From Eudromia elegans (taxonomy: Eukaryota > Chordata > Aves > Tinamiformes > Tinamidae): a DNA stretch of 64,000 nucleotides. Shown here piece by piece: positions 57,601 to 64,000 of the stretch. The notes under the pieces were generated by a model. It was not told where the DNA came from. It ran no database searches and was given only the letters and a program-made list of their open reading frames with translations. The stretch spans positions 2,452,621 through 2,516,620 of the forward strand of contig PTEX01000054.1 of assembly GCA_003342815.1 (NCBI GenBank). Reading direction: 5' to 3'. A program made the translations under genes and the position numbers. Within the stretch, counting starts at the first letter, position 1, and every line of letters begins with the position of its first letter.

Positions 57601-60600
57601 GACACCATCATCCTTTACTTATAAAACATTTCTGTATTTCATACACACTGTATTTTGTTTCTGTAACACACACTACTACTGCTGCAGACTCCTTTGGACT
57701 AAGAGCATGGAACCAGGTCAAACAGAAAGCAGTAGAGAGAAGCAGGGCTTTAGAAGTTATTGCACATTTTCAATCTGGACCCTCTCTGCAGCCCGTCGGG
57801 AGGAAACACCGCTGCTGTCCTCGCTGGAGCGTGTGACACTGCTCATGATCTCTGCACATACCCAGGGCACGAGCCCCGGCACCAGCGCTCACGCCTGGCA
57901 AACCAGCTACACAAACGGCTCCCCTCACTGCAAAGCTGCATCTTTGCAATATAGCTATTTATTGTACGAAAAATAAGTGTGCGGAAGAAGAGTGTGTGGG
58001 AATACTCACTATTGCAGGAAAAATAAAGAGGCCAAGAATAAAGCTACAGAATAAACTCTCCTGATAATCTCTATGACTTATCCTGATACAGTGGCCAGTG
58101 GAGCTTGGGCCAAATACAAAAACTAGGTGGTAGGAAGGGGGGTTGTGGTTTTTTATTACTATTATTTCTTAGTAAGGTATTGGTATTGTGCCAAATGAAG
58201 AAAAAACTCTTGGAGGCTCTGCAGAGTGAAAATTTTGCTTTTCATGCCTTCTTAATACAGAGTGTAAGAACAGTGGAGATAGTAGTTACGGAAGTTCCCT
58301 TCATGGTGGTTAGGGAATTTATAATAAAAAGAGAGAATTGATTTTCCTGATGGAATTAAATCAAAGCATTACTCCCAAGGATGATGTCTAGGAATTCAAA
58401 ATAAAGCCACAACTGTAAAAAAAAAGTGCGTTTCAATGTGTTCCAATGCAGTACCAACATAACTGATGTTCCTGTCAACAGTATCACGTATTACAGACCA
58501 CTGAACTAGAGCACTTCTGAGCACTTCTTGTCCAAAGTTCTGGCCTTTAAGTTAATGCCTAGAGAAATACAGGGAGACGCACAAATCCAGTTCTCTCTAT
58601 CACTGACAAAATATTTACTAACAGGTGAACTCTCTGTGGACACGAAAGAAACCTACTCAGAGATAACCACTTATGTGGAATATCGAAGGGTAAAAGTGGG
58701 ATGCGATCAGGCAGCCAGGATCTCCAGAGCACCCAACATCGAAACAATCAACCCATTAGAGCCATCATCTGCTCATGGCACTTCAGAGGACATATAACAA
58801 TCACCCCCCATCCTCTCGTGAGTGAGGAGCACCTCAGCGGTGACTTAAGGTGTTATACTGAAACCAGAAAAACAGTTTTAAAGACATTATTCTGTCTTCT
58901 AAAATAAGCTAGCAGCTTACTCTCTCAATTTCCTCTGGCATTTGATACTGATTTATGGGAAGATTGAGAAGGAACATCCAAGAGAGACCAAAGAAAAGGG
59001 AACTGCCCCTAGAATATAAAGATGGGTATCAACAAGAGAGCAAATGCAACAGTCTAAAAAGCCGCTATATAAAAGCCTGTATGCAAAGAGATAGATGAAT
59101 GAAGAATGGAAAAACAAAACAAAACGAAAGCTTTCCAAATGCACCTGGAATTGCTTCATTGATTTAACTCCCTTTACCTTCAGGTTTTTGCTAATGCACA
59201 CAGTGGTTCTGATCAACTCTAAATACTGTCTCCTGTTAAGTGCAAGTAACCGCACTTAAGCACCTTGTCTTTGGTCTGTGCTAAATTACACTAAAAACAA
59301 AGTGCTTAGCTCTGGATCTACTGTATTTATATTGTATCACTGCAAATACAAATCATCTCCGAAAAATCCCATCAAGCAATTTTCCTTACAACAGTAATTT
59401 AACGGAGTCAAAATAACAGAAGAGGCAGCAGAAAATAAAAGAATAGTGCAAAAATGCTAATTTTGCTATGGGAAGTTGGGACTTGCCATTTCAAATTAGC
59501 AGAAACTGTGAAGTGGGCATTACTGACAATGTGAATATAGTAATTGGGGTTGATTTCTTGGCACTTTGCCGAATCTGGCTGACTAGCGCCTTGCAAGTTA
59601 ATTATAGCTCTCTTAACAGAGTGGGGACACTTAGCAGTGACGCGGAGATAAAACGGGCACAGAGGCCTCCAGTGCAGCAACCCCGTGGCATGGTGTGCGA
59701 GAGTGGGCAAGGGGACTCTGCGGCTGCTCATCCTATTAAGGAAAATCCATCTGGAAATTCAGACTTCAAAGCTGCAGGAGGACTCTGAGAATAAATAACC
59801 TGCTCGGCTTTTATAAGGAAACAAAAAACCAACCAACCAACAAGAAGAGTCTGCTGGATCAAAGGTTCATCCACTGAAAACGTCACCCAGATCCAAAACT
59901 CAACAAGATTCTTATCACTAACCTTTGACTTCAAGTACTAGTATATTTAATTAAATTTGGCAGAAATACGCAGCTCCTTTATGAGCAGTAACTAGCTACC
60001 CTCTTGGGTTCCTTCTGCAATCATTTCCTTTGATTAACTTTACTATATTTACTCAAATTAACACATGTATTTCATACATGTTACAACAAATTAGAACAGA
60101 AGAATTAAAAAGCGGCCTGCCAACTTAAAAAACGAGTGGAACTTGTGAATTAAAGCAGACAGAGAGTTATTAGCTGATTATTACATGGAGAACGTTCAGA
60201 AGAAAGAACATGCCCTTTGCATTTTCATTTTGTATTGCTAGTGATTACATGATATATCTTAAATTATAATTTGAGGTAAAACTATGATTAAAAATAATTT
60301 AAATATTGCACAAGTTAATTGCTCTGGAATTTCTTCATCGTCGCTGCTGCTCTTTGATTCCGAGATCCCGCACGGAGGGCCGCGCTCCACGGGCCTCCGG
60401 CGGCACCGTGGCCTCCCCAGGCCTCCCGTGAGCAGCTCTGGGGTTGTGACAGGGCCAAAAAGCGACGGGGAGCCATTATGGGGCATTTCACATACCTGGT
60501 GTTTGCTGTAGGACGTCAGTACGTGCAGGGAGGTTGGAAGGGTGCAGCAGTTCCCCCTTGGCACGAAGACTTTTGGTATGGAGGGAGAAATGCTGCCGAA

Positions 60601-62750
60601 GGGACCGAGGCCTCTCCCCGGCCTCCCGAGCAGGTTTGCAGGGAGAGGAGGGAACGGCTGCTGGACTGGTGCCGTGTCCCTGTCACAACCCCCGGCGATG
60701 GCTCCCGTCACCAGCTCTAGAGGTGACGCCGTGTTGGAGAAGTCTTCACGGCACATTAACGCTGGCGGGGAGAAGCCCTTCACGTGAAGGCCAAGGGGCA
60801 AGGGGGAAGCTGCCATGAGAGCCACTGATCCCGAGCGTCACCTCAACCCACCGGCATGGGAGCCTCTCGCTCAGCCCCACCGCAGCTCTGGGGCCAAAGG
60901 GCCTAAACGTCCCTGTTCCGAGCCGACCACCACCCCCGGCCTCCTCACAGACCCGCTCCTCCACGGCGGCCCCACCATCAAGGCCCTATCACAGCACCTT
61001 CTCACGAAGGTCAGCTTCCATCAACCTGCTTCCCAAGACACTTCTTTTGAGAACAACATTCCCAAGCGGCTCCACGTGGGGAATTCTGCGCTTCCAGCTC
61101 CCAGGCGCCTAACAGGCTTCCACACGATAAGATGGAGCCAGCCCAGAGCGAGGTTGGTGGAACGGAGCGGTCCTGTCCGGACCTGCTCAGTCGACGGGAG
61201 AGGTGAGAACTTGAGGCAACCGTCTTCAGCTGGGGTCAGACTAGGGGAGAGGAGAAGCTCTGGGGCTGCCTGGGTTTTGCAACGCAGCCTCTTTAGAGCA
61301 AAAACCACTAAAGGGAGAAATCACCCGAGCAGGGCAACGCTGCTTATGTGGTGGGAGATTTTATTGGGAATTTTGTCCCACAAGATCCGAGATCCTTATG
61401 AGCATGGGCAGGTAATGCCACATGAAGATAAGGGATCAGTTTCGCTGTCTGTAGCTCGATAGATAACTTTGATGTGCAATGAGAAAGCAAACCAAATCAA
61501 TGTAAAAACGAATCGCGAGCACGGTGATAGGAGCACCCGGGTAGCAAAATCTCTAGATCGCTGTTAGGAAGGAACAGATAAAACTGCAGAAGATTCATCA
61601 CGATACTACGCGGATCAGTCACTCCTAACATCAAATGGTGCAGACTGCAGACAGAGAGGGAAACGGGGAGGGCTGCGTCTATGCAGGTCAGCCATGTCCC
61701 TCTCCATCCTGAAAACAGGATCGTTCCCAGTTCTACCTCTGGATGCTCCTCAATCTTTCTCGCATGATACCCGAGAGAGAGGGAATTATCTTGTCCTGCC
61801 ATCTATGGAGAACTGCACTTCCTTGTAGGTGAAATCTCTGCCTCTCAAAATCTCACTGCTTTATAGAGCGTTCAGCCCTACGACTTGATCAATACTGTAT
61901 CTCGCTCCAATCTTTTTTAGGTTCAGGGTAATTACCACTCGGAGATATCTTGATGGTCAGGAAATAAAAATGAAACTCTATCCTGCAGGCGTTTCCAGTG
62001 TATCTTCTCGATTACAGCGCTATTCCTAGACAGCTACTTAAAAACTTGGGTTTGACACTTTAACAAGAGTTGGATTAAAAGCTACTACCTGCTTCCTAAG
62101 TGCCAGATGCCAAAGCTAAAAGCACGACATTTCCGTTTATGATAACTCTACCATTACAGTAAATACAGAGAATACAAGCAAGGCAACACCAAAGGATGGT
62201 GCTGTCAATCCTAGTATCCCTTGTCCCCGACACGTCCTGGCTGCAAACTCTTCCGTCGGCTCCGTCCGCTATCCATTTTCCTGCCATCTCGCCGCTCCCC
62301 GTCCGACGGGAGCGCTGCGGAGCCGCGGCGCCCTGGTAAACGTTTCTCTTTTGCAGCTGAGAAGGAAGTTTTTTCTGGGAGGAATTCTCGCAGCCTCTGG
62401 CCAGGTTTCCTACGCTGGCAGGGCCAAGCTAAGGGCCAGAATAAACACGCAGGGCTCACAAAGCGCTAAGTGGTCCCACGGGGAGGATCCGCGCTGAACG
62501 CCCAGACAGACTTTCCTGATACACAGTCAGCGACTCCTTCCTCCAAATGAAGGTGCCAAAGAGCAGGGCTGAGAGCATTTTACTACCATCACTGAGGCTG
62601 GATTTGAAACAAAACATGAATCACGAAGTGCATTAGAATCGGCACCCAGTTTTAACACGAAAACTTCCTAGCAGTTCTTACAGAGAAAGCAGCACAAGAA
62701 CAAATCTTTTGTGACAAACTCCCGAATTTCTGCAAATAGTTTCCTCCAAG

Positions 62751-62805
62751 CACCTCTGCACCTAATCTTTGCACCTAATCTCTGCACCTAATCTCTGCAC
62801 CTCAT
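62751..62805. repeat. 13-bp minisatellite, about four copies
   Basis: Unit CCTAATCTCTGCA occurs at 62761 (with one change), 62774 and 62787, flanked by partial copies on both sides. Confidence 0.93.
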
Positions 62806-64000
62806 ATTTTTGGTAAATAGCAGAAAAATTACTTTACTCCGGCTCCAGTTGCTCACAAATTCCCGACACATATTCATGGCTTTAAATATTCAAAACCACA
62901 ATACATCCAGAACCTGACTGAAAGTACTAAGTTTACATCAGTCAACCATAACGCAATTTAAAGACTACTAACTTTTCAAGTTCTAAAAATTACCAGTTTC
63001 TTGGATTTTGTTTTCAAAGTACTGTCCTTGAAGAGGAACCAATCTCTGACTTCTACAACTCTCACTAATAGACCACGAACTCCTTGCTAATTAACACATG
63101 TATGAGAAACACAACAGAAAAAGAAGTGCAGATGATGTTTTAAACGCACGGCAATTTACTGACTGGAGGACGCAGCTTGCTGCCATCCTACTCCATTTGA
63201 AAACAGCTTTTACAATGATCAGAGTAACATATATTGCTGCTAGCCCTTCATACAAACTCATTGTGTCATGTCACATAAAAACCTGGCAACTGCAGATAAC
63301 TTTAGAGAAATCTGTAGCTCTACAAAGAGCTGTCCACAAAAATCGCCTTGCTCATGCTGAAAAACATATGTCTTGCAACTGGAATACATCAGAAAAACAA
63401 AATTTTGTAACTCAGCCCAGTTTAATATTATAGAAAATAAATATTGTTAGAAATGTATATGCTTTTCTTCTGAAAGTTATTTTAAAAGTGAAGTTTTAGA
63501 TTACACTTTGACCTCTCCCAGTAGGGTTTTTATTGTAGGTCAAGGTTAAGGGCAACCCTACATCTAGTTTAATTTTTGGCTCGTTTTACCTCCTTCTCTC
63601 TTTATGCCTTTTAATACTAATCCAATGTTTAAAATCACCCTATGGCACATCTACCATCACTGCACAAGCAATAGATATACATCTCTAGGTAAACAACTTC
63701 TCTCCGTGAGAATTCTGGGAAGCTATTTCAGATTAAGTATACTTTTAAAGAATTGATAAGTGAAAAATCTTTGGATTAGAGAATTCCAATTACGGAGCAA
63801 TTGTTTTCCTTTCTGGGAATTCGCTGGTACCAGTCGAGGTACTCCACCCAGCAGCTTTGGGAGTTGTCTTTTCTTACTTAGTCATCCTGCTTTGGAAGGC
63901 CTCCAAGCAAAGATCCCAACCTGCAGGACCCTGTTCTTAACAGATAAATGTCACGATTTTTATCCGCTATGCATCTTTTTTTCTTTCCGTCCACCCACTG

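Larger units (their letters stand above)
32062..64000 (-). other. CUX1: CUX1 large 5' intron, 3' portion (at least 31.9 kb)
   Basis: Everything to the right of exon A appears intronic. It holds TCC, TTTC and GATA/GACA simple repeats, a 13-bp minisatellite, an old plus-strand CR1 relic near 51.3-51.7 kb and the long inverted repeat at 48.7-49.2 kb. GC-rich patches lie at 32.3-33.5, 35.7-37.3, 43.2-44.4 and 60.3-61.3 kb. I looked for the exon encoding the segment just before DLRKQ (ending EFKKNTPE) using its degenerate reverse-complement codons and found none. It is either further upstream or was missed. Very long 5' introns are normal for CUX1 in vertebrates. Confidence 0.75.

Noticed and set aside
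60755-60787. Zinc-finger-linker-like RHINAGGEKPFT on the plus strand
   Set aside because: A single partial match to an H-TGEKPF linker, with no Cys pairs upstream and an immediate stop; coincidence is likelier than a zinc-finger relic.
60259-60825. 188-residue minus-strand open frame with an SSSDDEE stretch
   Set aside because: The acidic stretch looked protein-like, but the rest is Pro/Gly/Arg-rich with no family resemblance, and the overlapping plus-strand frames are equally long.
60815-61462. 215-residue plus-strand open frame
   Set aside because: Pro/Arg/Ser-rich sequence without recognisable motifs in a GC-rich patch with overlapping frames on both strands; composition explains it.

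Overview
The window is vertebrate nuclear DNA, almost certainly from a bird. Long introns separate short exons with consensus splice sites, and the dispersed repeats include CR1 LINE remnants with the typical avian CR1 tail. I cannot place the bird to order or species. There are no prokaryotic-style operons. The many open frames of 60 to 240 codons are mostly chance frames, the longest of them in GC-rich intron DNA.

The whole window lies inside one gene on the minus strand: the 5' part of CUX1 (Cut-like homeobox 1, which also encodes the Golgi protein CASP). Six consecutive coding exons are present, in transcript order at 32014-32061, 22067-22145, 11201-11338, 8928-9051, 7128-7204 and 6384-6450. 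They join in frame with no leftover base and give 177 complete codons plus two bases. The product is the N-terminal CASP-type block and the start of the long coiled coil, about residues 59-236 of the human protein by recalled alignment. The exons for about the first 58 residues lie beyond 64000 or were missed. The next 3' exon lies below position 1. This segment is shared by the nuclear Cut-repeat/homeodomain isoform and the Golgi CASP isoform, so the window does not tell which product is favoured.

Layout: 1-6383 intron; 6384-9051 a compact cluster of three exons; 9052-11200 intron; one exon; 11339-22066 a long intron with three CpG-rich patches and A/T-rich homeodomain-type stretches; one exon; 22146-32013 intron with two CR1 tails; one 48-bp exon; 32062-64000 the 3' part of a very large upstream intron with simple repeats, an old CR1 copy and a striking 170-bp-arm inverted repeat near 48.7-49.2 kb. 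I found no convincing second gene, tRNA, CRISPR array or complete mobile element. The best unexplained signals are the long inverted repeat, the CpG-island/A+T-element junction near 14.8 kb, a CpG-rich patch at 18.6-18.9 kb, and a protein-like broken reading frame at 7.47-8.02 kb.
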